This document shows positions 35,410-45,466 of a stretch of DNA of 64,000 nucleotides, piece by piece. The position numbers and the translations under genes were made by a program. The notes beneath the pieces were generated by a model. It did not search any database. It was not told the origin of the DNA and saw nothing but the letters and a program-made list of their open reading frames with translations. This DNA comes from Magnaporthiopsis rhizophila (lineage: Eukaryota; Ascomycota; Sordariomycetes; Magnaporthales; Magnaporthaceae): the NCBI GenBank assembly GCA_003049465.1, contig PYSS01000069.1, forward strand, positions 124,001 to 188,000, given 5' to 3'. Numbering within the stretch: the first letter of the stretch is position 1; each line of letters begins with the position of its first letter.

Positions 35410-36239
35410 TGTCTGGACGGATGTTCGTTCATAGAAAGCCAAGTTCGCGGCTGAAAAGACGACAATACGAGGAGGATAATGGGAATGACGCTAGAAAACA
35501 ATGACAGTGGCGGAGAATACTGGCTCAACGGCGACGAAAGGTATTGCAACCTGGGCTCGTGAGGTTGAGGGCGAAAAGAGTGAAATAAACTGCCCGGGGA
35601 AGAGGAAGTATTTCCGGGTAGGAAGCGACACGTCCTGGGGCCGTAAAAGGGAAGGAGCGATCCCCAGGTAGGTATACTAGTGATGGAATGAACAGGCAGC
35701 TGGGTGTTGGTAGGAGGTTGACTGGTTGACTGGTTGATTGGGCTGATTGGTGGGAGGCAGGGCTGAGGACCGTGATAGTTGACGCGACGCGTCGGGTTCG
35801 CCTAGTCGCGGTCATGACGGGAGGCGAGTAACGTCGCGGAACTGCAGACGCGATATCTCGCGGTAGATGGAAGGAAAGAGCCCAGAATGGAGTTGGATGG
35901 CAACTGGTAACCCACCGGGGTTAGCGATGGGATTGTTTGTGTCCGGGAGACAAACGACCTTCACGCACGTGGGCAGTATAATTCCGTGTCGAGTATCACT
36001 TGGAGAGTGCCAGGCAGGGTCAACTGCGTATGCTTGTTCCAAATCGTGGAAGCATGGCGTCACAGTCAGTAAGCATGAGGTAGCCGCGGCAGCTGGGATT
36101 AGGCAAGGCGAAAGGAATAGTGATTTGACCATGCCATATGAGAACCCCCATTTTGATACGCCGTAAACCCTATCATGCCAGAAACGTAGACCCGTATTTG
36201 CCCAACCCAAGAAAATAACGACGAAGACGAAGCGCAAAT
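35410..36239. other. intergenic, 830 bp
   Basis: It contains the promoter of the deaminase-like gene and the 3' flank of RPS19. A tandem TTGACTGG/TTGATTGG run lies near 35715-35745. Open frames antisense or overlapping here are short and show no domain. No gene is supported. Confidence 0.5.
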
Positions 36240-37200
36240 TTACTCCTCCTCCTCCTCCTCCTCGGCAGCCTCGGCCACAGTCATGGCGATACCTGTGAGC
36301 GGACGTTAGTGAAACCAGGCATCTTGTGTTGGAGCAGAAGGCAGAAAGAAGATGGCGACGTACGGTCCAGATCACGCTGGCCAGCCTGGGTGATGCGGCG
36401 GCCACCTTTCTCCTCATCCTGCTCAACGATGCCGATCTTCTCCAGCGACTGCATGACCTTGCGGTCGACGCTGCCCGAAGCATCAACGTGGTGCGAGGGG
36501 CGGCTGCCGCGGTTCTTGGCAGTGCCGTGGACCTTGCGGAGGCGGCCGACTCCAACCGTCTTTCGGAGGTAGACGTGACGGGCGACCGAGGCGGCACGGA
36601 CGTAGAACCAGTCAATGTCCTGGGGAGGCATCTCCTTGGCAAGGCCGGTCTTGACGGTGTCGACCCAACCTAAGCGTCACGAGTAGCGAGACATGTCAGC
36701 ACAAAAGTCGCGACCACCAGGGAATGGTCAAACAGCCGAACTGAATCGCTGTAGCGGGAGGGCGTTAGTTACCAGGAATGGGCAGCTTGCCCTGGCGCTT
36801 CAGGAAGGCAGCATAGGCCTTGATGAACTCGTGCGCCTGTACGCAGAAACAAAGACCAGCATATTAGCAAGATTCCGTCGTCAGAAGTCTTTCGACTCCC
36901 TCACGCCTGCTCCCAATGCTGTTTTCTTCTGTGCTGCTCTTGAACGGTCCTGTACGCTCTCTTCGTGTCCTCGCTCCGTCCTCCCCTGCCACCGACTACC
37001 GGCAATTGGTAGCTGCTGCTAGACAGCCCGCATTCTGTTCACAACGGTGGCGGCAAGCGGTTGGTGTTGTGGGGAAGGAGGGGAGGATTTTCGAGTCGCA
37101 AGGTCCGACGTTGTCGAGGCGCATCTTTCGTCTCGCGACTGGCTCACGGGAGATCAGAATGACCTACATCAACGTCGCGAACAGAGACTCCGCCAGCCAT
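36240..37200 (-). CDS. RPS19: 40S ribosomal protein eS19, 151 aa
   Basis: This is a small-subunit ribosomal protein required for 18S rRNA 3'-end maturation and head assembly. Four exons: 37200-37168, 36836-36773, 36669-36364 and 36292-36240; introns are 331, 103 and 71 nt; the total is 456 nt. The sequence starts MAGGVSVRDVD and crosses the first joint to AHEFIKAYAAFLKRQGK, then PGWVDTVKTG across the second. The core DWFYVRAASVARHVYLRK and the helix KVMQSLEKIGIVE are family hallmarks. The C-terminus is a short run of Glu. The long first intron right after the eleventh codon is typical of fungal ribosomal protein genes. A run of 14 T (A in the sense strand) at 37313-37326 lies about 115 bp upstream of the start. 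Confidence 0.96.
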
Positions 37201-38244
37201 TTTTGCGCCGGTTTCGGGGTTAAAGGAGAGGTGGAGGAGTTGTCGTGGGTTTGACGCTGGGCGGCGGTTGTTGTCTGTTGTCGGACGGGTGCAAACCAAA
37301 GTGAGCCTCGCCTTTTTTTTTTTTTTCTTTGCGCAGTTTGAGGGGTTGAATTCATCCCTGCATTCCTATTCCAGCCTTAGGGTTGCGACCCTGAGTGGGG
37401 CGGCAGGTATTGGTGTGCCTCATGTGGCTTGATTGGCTACCTAAGCCATAGCAGGGCCAAAGTCGGATGCTTGGAGCCGACAAGGTTTGCGTCGCGCAGC
37501 CACAGGCGGGTGGCTCGCCACACCTGGGCAGCACTTGGCGGACAGGGGACCTGATTGAAAGCCTCGGCATACAGGTTTACTTGCGTTTTGGGTGGGCATG
37601 CTACCTAGCCCCAGCAATCCAGACCGATTTTTAGCCCAGCAATGATGTTTATGCCAGTGATTGACCTAGACTGCCCGTGCTTAAGGTTTGAGAATTTGCG
37701 GCTTATAGACTCGGGCACATCGGCGACTTTCTGTGCCAAAAGCCCGCCGCCGCCGGCTGGGCCCAGGCCGTTGGCGGGAGATTGAATGCCCAGCACGGTG
37801 GATTCGCTGATTCAATGCCAGATTGCCATGCCCCAGCCAACCCCGACATGCCGACACTTTTACCCGACTCCAGGGGGAACCAGGGGCCGGCAGCTCGGGT
37901 AAGTCAGGGCCCCGCTTGCCGCGACTGTGGCATCCTCTTGGCCAGAGGAGAGGAGGAGGCTCTTTATAGTCTTCGGACGACGCGCTTTTGATGCTAACCG
38001 GGAGGATCGAGTCTTCCTCTGCTGCCTGCTTGCGTGCCTACCTGGATAACTGTATTACCCTTCTCTCGTGTTCTACTGATTTTCGCATTGTAGTCCTGTC
38101 CGATCCCGGTCTTGAGCACCGACCAATTGTAGAGCATTGTCGTGTCGCCAACCTCGCAGAACAAAACAAGCCACGTTCTTTGTTTGAGCAGGCTGCCCAC
38201 ACCCGCGCCGTCACGTGTACGCCGGCGCCGACAGAAGCAACACA
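37201..38244. other. divergent promoter region, RPS19 / FAT1-like
   Basis: 1,044 bp lie between the two start codons. It includes the poly-T run at 37313-37326. No gene is supported; short frames overlap on both strands without domains. Confidence 0.5.
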
Positions 38245-40398
38245 ATGGCTCTCAGTATGGAATCCTCTCCGGGCAGTATTCCAATACGCAAGAATATGTT
38301 TGCTGACCTGTATATCTCGCCCCAGATGCTGTTGCTGTCGCGGGCGCCGCCGCAACCACGGCCGGCCTCGCCTATCTGGACGCCAAGTTTCATGTCCGCA
38401 AAGATCTCAGGGTCATACTTGGCCGTCGGAGGCAGATAAAATACCTCGAGCAGGCCCGTAAGTACTTGTTTGCCGCGAGAATGTCCAGCATTCATGGATG
38501 TGCAAGGACCCACCTTGAGAGCAGCCGGCTAACCAAGTCTCATAACCTGCTTTCCGACTTTGTGCGCAACAGTCAAGGCTGATCGACTTTCACCGTACTA
38601 TCTCGTCGAGGAGGTCGTTAGGCAAAGACCGGACGAGGAGGCCATCTGGTCCCGGGCAGGCTGCTACACATGGAAGGCATTCTACGACCGCGTCAGCCAG
38701 TTCGCCCAGTGGTTCCTGGCGCAGGGTGTCAAGCAGAAGGACCTGGTCGCCATCTTCATGGGCAACTCGCCCGAGTTCGTCATGGTCTGGGTCGCCCTCC
38801 TCGCCATAGGCGCGGCGCCGGCCATGATCAACCACAACCTGGCGTCGCAGCCGCTGGTGCACTGTCTCAAGGTCAGCACCGCCAAGCTGATGCTGGTGGA
38901 TGTGGCGCCGGCCACGGAGAAGAACGTTATCGATATACAGCCCGACCTGGACGCCATGGGGGTGCGCGCCGTGAAGCTGGACGACGTGCGCGCCGACATC
39001 TTCAGCTTGGAGCCCGTCAGGCCCGGCGACGAGCACCGGGCCGGCACCAAGCCCAACTGGCCGTTTGGGCTGTTCTACACGAGCGGCACCACGGGCCTGC
39101 CCAAGGCCTGCCTGTTCCCCATCGCGGCCGGCTTCTACAACGGGGTCGGGTCCATGGCGGGCATGAACCACGTGGACCGGCCGGGCGAGCGCTACTACGA
39201 CTGCATGCCCTACTACCACGGCACGGGCGGGCTCAGCATGATGACGCAGATCATGAACGGCACGACGCTGTGCGTGTCGCCCAAGTTCAGCGTCTCGCGC
39301 TTCTGGGACGAAGTGCGCGAGTCCCGGGCCACGTACTTTGTCTACGTCGGCGAGACGCTACGCTACCTGCTGGCGGCGCCCGAGTCACCGCGCGACAAGG
39401 AGCACAATGTGCACACCATCTACGGCAACGGCCTGCGGCCCGACGTGTGGAAGCGGTTCCGCGACCGGTTCGGCATCCAGCGCATCCACGAGTTCTTCAA
39501 CAGCACCGAGGGCATGTTCCCGCTCGACAACCCGTGCGGTGGCGACTTCTTTGCCCACTCGGTCGGCCACCACGGCCTGATCAACCGCTGGAGGTACCAC
39601 AACTCGTACGTGCCCGTCGCCATCGACACCGAGACGGGCGAGATCGCGAGGCACCCCAAGACCGGGTTCGCGTACCGCGTGCCCTACGAGGAGGGAGGCG
39701 AGATCCTCATCCGGATGCCGGGCGACAGGCCGTTTGGCGGCTACTTCAACAACCCCGAGGCGACTGAGAAGAAGTACGTACGGGATGTGTTTGCCAAGGG
39801 AGACTGGTTCTATCGTACCGGCGATGCGCTGCGGCGTGATCCAGATGGGAGGTGGTACTTTCTGGACCGGTAAGTTTTCTTTTCCCTCCTCCTCATTTCC
39901 CGCTCCGATTGCGCTTCTGTTTGCTGACCGATGAACGTCTCTCGTCTGCCCTGCAGTCTTGGCGACACCTTCCGCTGGAAGGGTGAGAACGTGTCGACGG
40001 CTGAGGTCGGCGAGGTGTTGGGCAAGTTCCCCGGCATCGTCGAGGCCAACGTGTACGGCGTGCAGCTCCCCGGGCACGACGGCCGGGCTGGGGCGGCGGC
40101 CATCTACATAGAGCCCGAGAAGCGGGCGTCGTTCGACTACGCGGGCCTGCTGGCTCACGCACGGCAGCACCTGCCCAAGTACGCGGTGCCCATCTTCCTG
40201 CGCCACATGGCCGCCATCTCGGCGTCGCACAACAACAAGCAGAACAAGATGCCGCTCAAGCAGGAGGGCGTCGACCCGGACAAGGTCAAGGCCGGCGACG
40301 ACATCTGGTGGATTGAGGGCCTGGGCAAGGGCAAGACTTATGTGCCCTTCACCCGGGATGACTGGAACTCGATAAGCGCTGGCAAGGCAAAGCTCTGA
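38245..40398 (+). CDS. FAT1: FAT1-type very-long-chain acyl-CoA synthetase / fatty acid transporter, 626 aa
   Basis: This ANL-superfamily enzyme activates long or very-long-chain fatty acids with ATP and CoA and couples this to uptake; it acts at the plasma membrane, ER or peroxisome. Four exons: 38245-38254 (only 10 nt), 38326-38457, 38573-39869 and 39957-40398; introns are 71, 115 and 87 nt; the total is 1881 nt. An N-terminal small-residue hydrophobic segment (AVAVAGAAATTAGLAYLDA) could be a membrane anchor. The P-loop-like motif is LFYTSGTTGLPKACLF. The VLACS/FATP motif appears as YRTGDALRRDPDGRWYFLDR joined to LGDTFRWKGENVSTAEVGEV. The C-terminus YVPFTRDDWNSISAGKAKL is typical of fungal Fat1. 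It could supply acyl-CoA for the ORAS-like enzyme, but so could other synthetases. The 10-nt first exon is why simple ORF reading misses the true start. Confidence 0.9.
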
Positions 40399-40955
40399 GC
40401 TGGTGATGGTGCCCCCTTTTGCTGTGTCCTTTTGTCAGGTGCGGAAATTGCATTGGTGTGTTGGAGGGTAGCGGCTTTGTAGGAAAAGAGTGGTTGAAGA
40501 TCACTGTAGACAGTCGATTCCATATGTTAAGATAGCATGTTTTTTCAAATCCAAAAAGACGTTGATCCGAACCCAGCGGCATTCAGTGTATTGTGCATTT
40601 AGACTTTGATAGCGTGCGTCTTCTGGCCAAGGCGGAACCCATATAAAAAGGCGTTCCGGGTGGACGCTTGTGACCTCCGCATCTTGGCATTCCGTCTTGT
40701 GCATGAGCCGATAGATGCATCTAGCTCCTTCCCCGCACTCAGTCTAGATCTGGCTCGCCGCCCGACAGTCACATTCCAATGGTCACTGTCTCTCAATATT
40801 CCCCAAAAAGTTACCGTGTTGTATTGTCTCACCCTTCCAGGATCACACGTTAGAAAGGAAAAAACGTGGAAGTGTTCGGATGAGAAGCGAGAGATATAAC
40901 ATTCATGATCCTAGGAGGCTAAGAGAATCATACATTTCTCGTACCCGGCACAACC
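40399..40955. other. tandem intergenic, 557 bp
   Basis: This is the 3' flank of the FAT1-like gene and promoter of the M20 hydrolase gene. No gene is seen. Confidence 0.5.
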
Positions 40956-42646
40956 ATGTTCCCCACGGCTCTCGCCAGAGCACGGTCCGTCCCGCGCAGG
41001 ACACTACCATCCATATATCTCACATGCACACGTCAGTTCCACGCCTCACGATGGCTGCAAGCGGTCCGGACGGTCGACATGACCGAGGAGGATCTCGGCG
41101 CGCTCAGGGTCAACCAAGACCGGCTGATGAAGACGCTCCACGAAACATGTGCGTGGGGGACGGGCGAACGGTGGGGAAGGCAAGTCAAGCGTGTTCTATA
41201 TAAATATCTATCGTCTTCATATACCGGACATATGCTCGAAACGATACTAGGCTTTGCTGGCTGTAGATGGAGACCGACCAGCTGAGACAAAACGGACCCA
41301 GCGGCCCAAACGAGACGGGCATGTCCCGCCTGGCGCTGTCAGACTCGGACAAGCAGGCGCGGGACTGGTTTGCCGAAACTACGGCAGCCCTAGGCTGCAC
41401 GCTGACGGTCGACACCATGGGTAACATGTTCGCCGTCAGGCCGGGCCGGCGGCGTGGACCGCCCCCAACCTTTGCCGGCTCGCACCTCGACACGCAGCCG
41501 AGCGGTGGCCGGTACGACGGGATTCTGGGGATCCTGGCCGGCGTGGAGGTGCTGCGTGTGCTGGAAGAGCGCGGCATCGAGACCGAACACGCCGTCGGGG
41601 TGGTCAACTGGACCAACGAGGAGGGCGCCAGATTCCCGGTCAGCATGGTCGCTTCGGGTGTCTGGGCCGGCGAGATCGGGCTGGAGCACGTGCACGGCCT
41701 GCGCGAAGTCGGCGGCGGCTCCGGCACCATGAGGTCGGAGCTCGAACGTATCGGGTACTTGGGGTCCACGCCGGCCAGCTACGAGTCCGTCCCGATGGGC
41801 GCGCACTTTGAGCTGCACATCGAGCAGGGGCCGGTACTCGAGGCCCACGGGCAGAAGATCGGGGTGGTGCAGGGGGTGCAGGCCTACAGGTGGTTCACGG
41901 TTGAGGTGCAGGGGAGAGGTGAGTCTGTCTGGTCCCAGGCAGTTTTTTGTTGCACTCAAAACAGGCACAATAACGCTTTAATAACAGACGCGCACACGGG
42001 CACGACGCCGCTTTCGAACCGGGCCGACGCCCTCCTGCTGGCGGCGCGCTGCATCAGCCACTCGCACGTGCTGGCCACGTCGCACGGCGCCCTCGCCTCG
42101 ACGGGCATCCTGACGCTAGAGCCGGGGTCCGTCAACACGGTCCCGGGCCGCGTGCGCTTCAGCCTCGACATCCGGGCATCGCACGACGCGATGCTGGACG
42201 CGCTCGAGGCGAGCCTCAAGGCCGACTTCGCCTCGCTTGCGGCCGGAGTGGCGCCCACGACCAACCCGTCGGCGCTGGCGGGCTCGACGCCCGGCTTGGC
42301 GGCGGCGGCGGGGACGAACGTGTCGTGGCAGACAGACAGCGTGTCCCCCGCGACGGCGTTCGACGCGGACTGCATCGAGACGGTGCGGCGGGCGGCGGTA
42401 TCGGTGCTGGGCGGCAAGACGCAGCAGCAGCTGGTGCGCGACATGACGAGCGGCGCGGGCCACGACACAGTCTACGCGAGCCGGCGGTGTCCGGCCAGCA
42501 TGATCTTTGTGCCCTGCCGCGGCGGGGTTAGCCACAACCCAGAAGAGTTCGCGACGGACGAGGACTGCGCGCTCGGAGCGGCGGTGCTGCTGCAGAGCGT
42601 GCTGCGCTTCGACCGGCTGCGGGCGATGGGACGGGTGAGCGGCTAG
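40956..42646 (+). CDS. M20-family N-carbamoyl-L-amino-acid hydrolase / beta-ureidopropionase-like, about 500 aa
   Basis: This dinuclear-zinc amidohydrolase group includes carbamoylases, allantoate amidohydrolases and yeast-type beta-alanine synthase. Exons are 40956-41179, about 41287 or 41302-41918, and 41988-42646. Metal ligands are all visible: GSHLDTQ (His), GGRYDGILG (Asp), NWTNEEGARF (Glu), FELHIEQGP (His) and GVSHNPEE (His). A dimerisation-lid region lies between DAHTGTTPL and the C-terminal catalytic part. The first intron begins with GC (AG|GCAAGT, perfect apart from T to C). Two AG acceptors, before 41287 and before 41302, both restore frame, giving 504 or 499 aa. The N-terminus (ARARSVPRRTLPSIYLTC) is Arg-rich without acids, so mitochondrial import is possible; a later in-frame Met (MTEEDLG) could give a cytosolic form. 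The exact substrate is not determinable. Confidence 0.85.
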
Positions 42647-44053
42647 GCTGATTCAAGGTTCATATACCGTCAGTGGAGTCTCTAATCTGCCGTGTCCCTG
42701 GTGGGGGTGAGGAAACTGCCGTGCTATTCCCCTGGTCGGCCGATATCCAGTAGGAAACCCCTGCACGGGCATCAGCCATCCATCCACCTGTCAATGGCCC
42801 GATGCCCGCATGGAAAGCTCCACGATGCAAAACGTTGATTAGTAACATGGACACCTCGTGACGGGCACCCCAACAAAAGAAAGAGTCATAATCGAATAAC
42901 CCAATGTTTGGCTGGCGAGAGTGGTGTCGTGACCTGGGCTGCCACTAGCTCCCCTTGGTCTTTTTGGTGTCATCATTACCCCCAACCCAGCTCCTCCAAT
43001 CCTGGTCGTCGGAGACCCCCAAAACTGAAGCTCCGACCGACACCGGAGCTGGAGTTGAACAATTAGGTTTGCTGCCGTGGTAGTGTGCCCCCAGCCTGCC
43101 GGAGGACGGTGTGGTGGCATGGGATGGGACAAAAGGACTGGCATTAGCTTCGCATGAGAAATATACGGATTGGATGCTCCTCGCTCTGGCTTGTTTTTCA
43201 CCAGTTCTGTGCACCCTCTTAGGATCATGAATGTTATTCGTCCCCGCTTCCTATCCAAGCCATTTTCCCATACCGGAATAAGATTTTTTTCCCCTTGCAA
43301 GACGAAGAAGTTAGTTTGGATGGAAATAACACCATAATCCTGGAAGGGCCTGGTGGCAGCCAAACAGCTTCCCGGCTTCTCAGCTGGTAGCCACGGACAT
43401 GTGCATTTTTTCCCTCGTTCGTTTTTTACCTTTTCGCAAGGTGACAAGCGAGAGTATGAGCCGGACCATGAACCTGGAACTTGGGCTGGAAATCGGGCAG
43501 GCAGCTTGTAACGACCGAATCAAAATGGAGGATGTCACGTCCTGGATCACATTTGGATAATGAGATTGTTACGGTGCTCTGTTTGACCGCCTTGTTTGTC
43601 CACCTTTGCTCCGGTCCGTGTACCCTCGTTGCCCGTGAAAAAGAGCAAAAACGGAACGCAGATGGCTGGACAACCACGCAGCGCGAGCGTGCACAACGAA
43701 CCACCCGAACCCAGGCGCCTATCAGAGTTGTCGCATCAAGCTCGCACGGGCTCGGGTAGATTGTTTCCGAAGCTAACACAAGCTCATGACCGGATGAGAA
43801 CAGCAAAGAGAAGGAGATATCGGATAATCCGGAACATCGGGCAGGGGCTCCGTGGACAGGACAAAAAGCTGCCTACCGCCCGCTCACCTGCTTACTGTAG
43901 ACTTTGTTTCGCCCACATCACCAAGTCTTGGCTGCGCCGCTTTTGAATCCATACGTTGACCGAACATCGCATATTCCACCCACACTTGGCGAGCGAGGGA
44001 GACCCGCCAAGCAAGAGAAAAAGGCACCACCTACCTCATCGGGCCGCAATCTA
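42647..44053. other. intergenic, 1.4 kb
   Basis: No gene is supported. Frames on both strands are short and low in coding character. It includes the upstream region of the methyltransferase gene; an open frame extends upstream from 44054 to 43904 but begins without ATG and reads as 5' UTR. Confidence 0.5.
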
Positions 44054-45466
44054 ATGGCTGCAGTAATAGCGTCGCCGGTGCCGCCGACCGCTCCTGCGGG
44101 CGCAGGCGCGGTCAAGGGCCCGCTGGCGCGCGAGAGCACATCTTCAGGCACATCCAACGAAGCACTAGTCTTGGACGAGAAGCGAGGCGGCGTCAAGCAA
44201 CAGAAGCGCAGGAGCTTCCTTGGCCTGGGCAAGCCCACCACTAACACTCTCGCCGTGGCCGACGACACACCGGCCTCCAAGTCGAAGCGCAGAAGCCAGG
44301 ATGCCCTGGTGACGGCAGCGAGGCGAGGGAACACGTCGGCGGCGCCGAGCCGGGCCAAGACATTCTGGCGGGCGGCGCGCGAGCTGTACAAGCTGGACCA
44401 GGCCCAGGTGGACGCCTTTATGGACTCGTACGTCATATACAGCCTCGACTGGTCCGACGAGGACGCGATGCGCCGCGCCCTAGGCCCGGACTTCCAGCGC
44501 CGCGTCGGCGACTGCCTGCGAGCCTACTACGGTGTTCTCAACCACCTGTGTGCCCTGGGCGACGTCGAGAAGATGTACATTCCGCCCCTGATGGACAAGG
44601 CGCTATCGGTGCGGGAGAACCAGCTCGCGTACGAGGAGTCCATCGCGAAGGACCTCGGCCTCAAGCCGGGCGACCGCGTGCTGGATCTCGGCTGCGGGCG
44701 GGGGCGCGTCGCCGCCCACATGGCGACGCTGGTGCCGGGGATACGAGTGACGGGACTCAACATCGACCCGAACCAACTGGCGCAGGCGCGGGCTTTCAAC
44801 GTGACGGAGCTGGGACTGCCCAACGACTTCGTCGAGCACGATTTCAACGAGCTGCCCCTACCTTTCGCCGACGATTCCATGGATGCCTTTTACCAGATCC
44901 AGGCGCTCAGCTTGTGCCGCGACCACAAGAGCCTGTTCACCGAGCTGTACCGGGTGCTGCGGCCAGGGGCGCGGTTGTCAATCCTCGACTGGGTCAGCCT
45001 GCCGGCCTACGACGCGGCGAACCCGGAGCACGCCGAGCTGATGCGGCGCGTCAAGCCGCTGATCGGGGCCGTGGGCACGCCGACGCCGGCCAGCATGGAG
45101 ACGGCGCTGCGTGAAGCCGGGTTCGAGGTGGTGCGGTCGGATAACGCAAGCGTCGACGGCCTGCAGGCGCCGCTGATCGACAATGTCGACGTGTACTTTA
45201 GATCGCTGCGCAAGCTGATCCTGGGACTCGTACGGGCCAAGGTGCTGCCGCCGCACCTCAAGACGCTGATGAACCGGCTGTGCCTCGACGGGCAGGCCTT
45301 TGTCGAGATGGACAATCGGCGCCTGACGACCACAAGCCACCGCATCATTGCGCAGAAACCTGCAGCGCCAGCAGCCGTAGCACCCACAATAGCAGCTGCG
45401 ACACCCACTGCAGCGGAAACTGCAGAACCGGCGCCAACTGCTGCAGCAACAACAACAACTGCATAA
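44054..45466 (+). CDS. Erg6-like SAM-dependent methyltransferase, 470 aa
   Basis: A single exon from ATG 44054. Class I methyltransferase motifs are present: motif I VLDLGCGRGRVAAHMA, a post-I acidic end (LNIDPNQLAQAR), the HDFNELPLPFADDSMDAFYQ segment, and motif III around LRPGARLSILDWVSL. The helix with YYGVLNHLCALGDVEKMYIPP and the sterol-methyltransferase-like C-terminal half place it near the Erg6/SMT group. However, the canonical Erg6 substrate-box text is not evident. About 110 N-terminal residues before the helix KTFWRAARELYKLDQ are Ala/Ser/Lys-rich and probably disordered. The C-terminus is an Ala/Thr/Pro low-complexity tail. It may be a paralogous sterol or lipid methyltransferase rather than Erg6 itself. 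There is no cluster context. Confidence 0.8.
   Translation: MAAVIASPVPPTAPAGAGAVKGPLARESTSSGTSNEALVLDEKRGGVKQQKRRSFLGLGKPTTNTLAVADDTPASKSKRRSQDALVTAARRGNTSAAPSRAKTFWRAARELYKLDQAQVDAFMDSYVIYSLDWSDEDAMRRALGPDFQRRVGDCLRAYYGVLNHLCALGDVEKMYIPPLMDKALSVRENQLAYEESIAKDLGLKPGDRVLDLGCGRGRVAAHMATLVPGIRVTGLNIDPNQLAQARAFNVTELGLPNDFVEHDFNELPLPFADDSMDAFYQIQALSLCRDHKSLFTELYRVLRPGARLSILDWVSLPAYDAANPEHAELMRRVKPLIGAVGTPTPASMETALREAGFEVVRSDNASVDGLQAPLIDNVDVYFRSLRKLILGLVRAKVLPPHLKTLMNRLCLDGQAFVEMDNRRLTTTSHRIIAQKPAAPAAVAPTIAAATPTAAETAEPAPTAAATTTTA

Noticed and set aside
36837..37167. C/D-box snoRNA in the 331-nt first intron of RPS19
   Set aside because: Reading the sense strand of the intron showed no RTGATGA box C; no paired box D could be argued.
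38670..39767. 365-codon plus-strand frame inside the FAT1-like gene
   Set aside because: Same-strand off-frame reading of a GC-rich exon, Arg/Ala/Gly-rich, no motifs; the overlapping frame has all ANL motifs.
43904..44053. N-terminal extension of the methyltransferase to 43904
   Set aside because: It begins without ATG, and the first ATG in frame is at 44054; the preceding text looks like 5' UTR.
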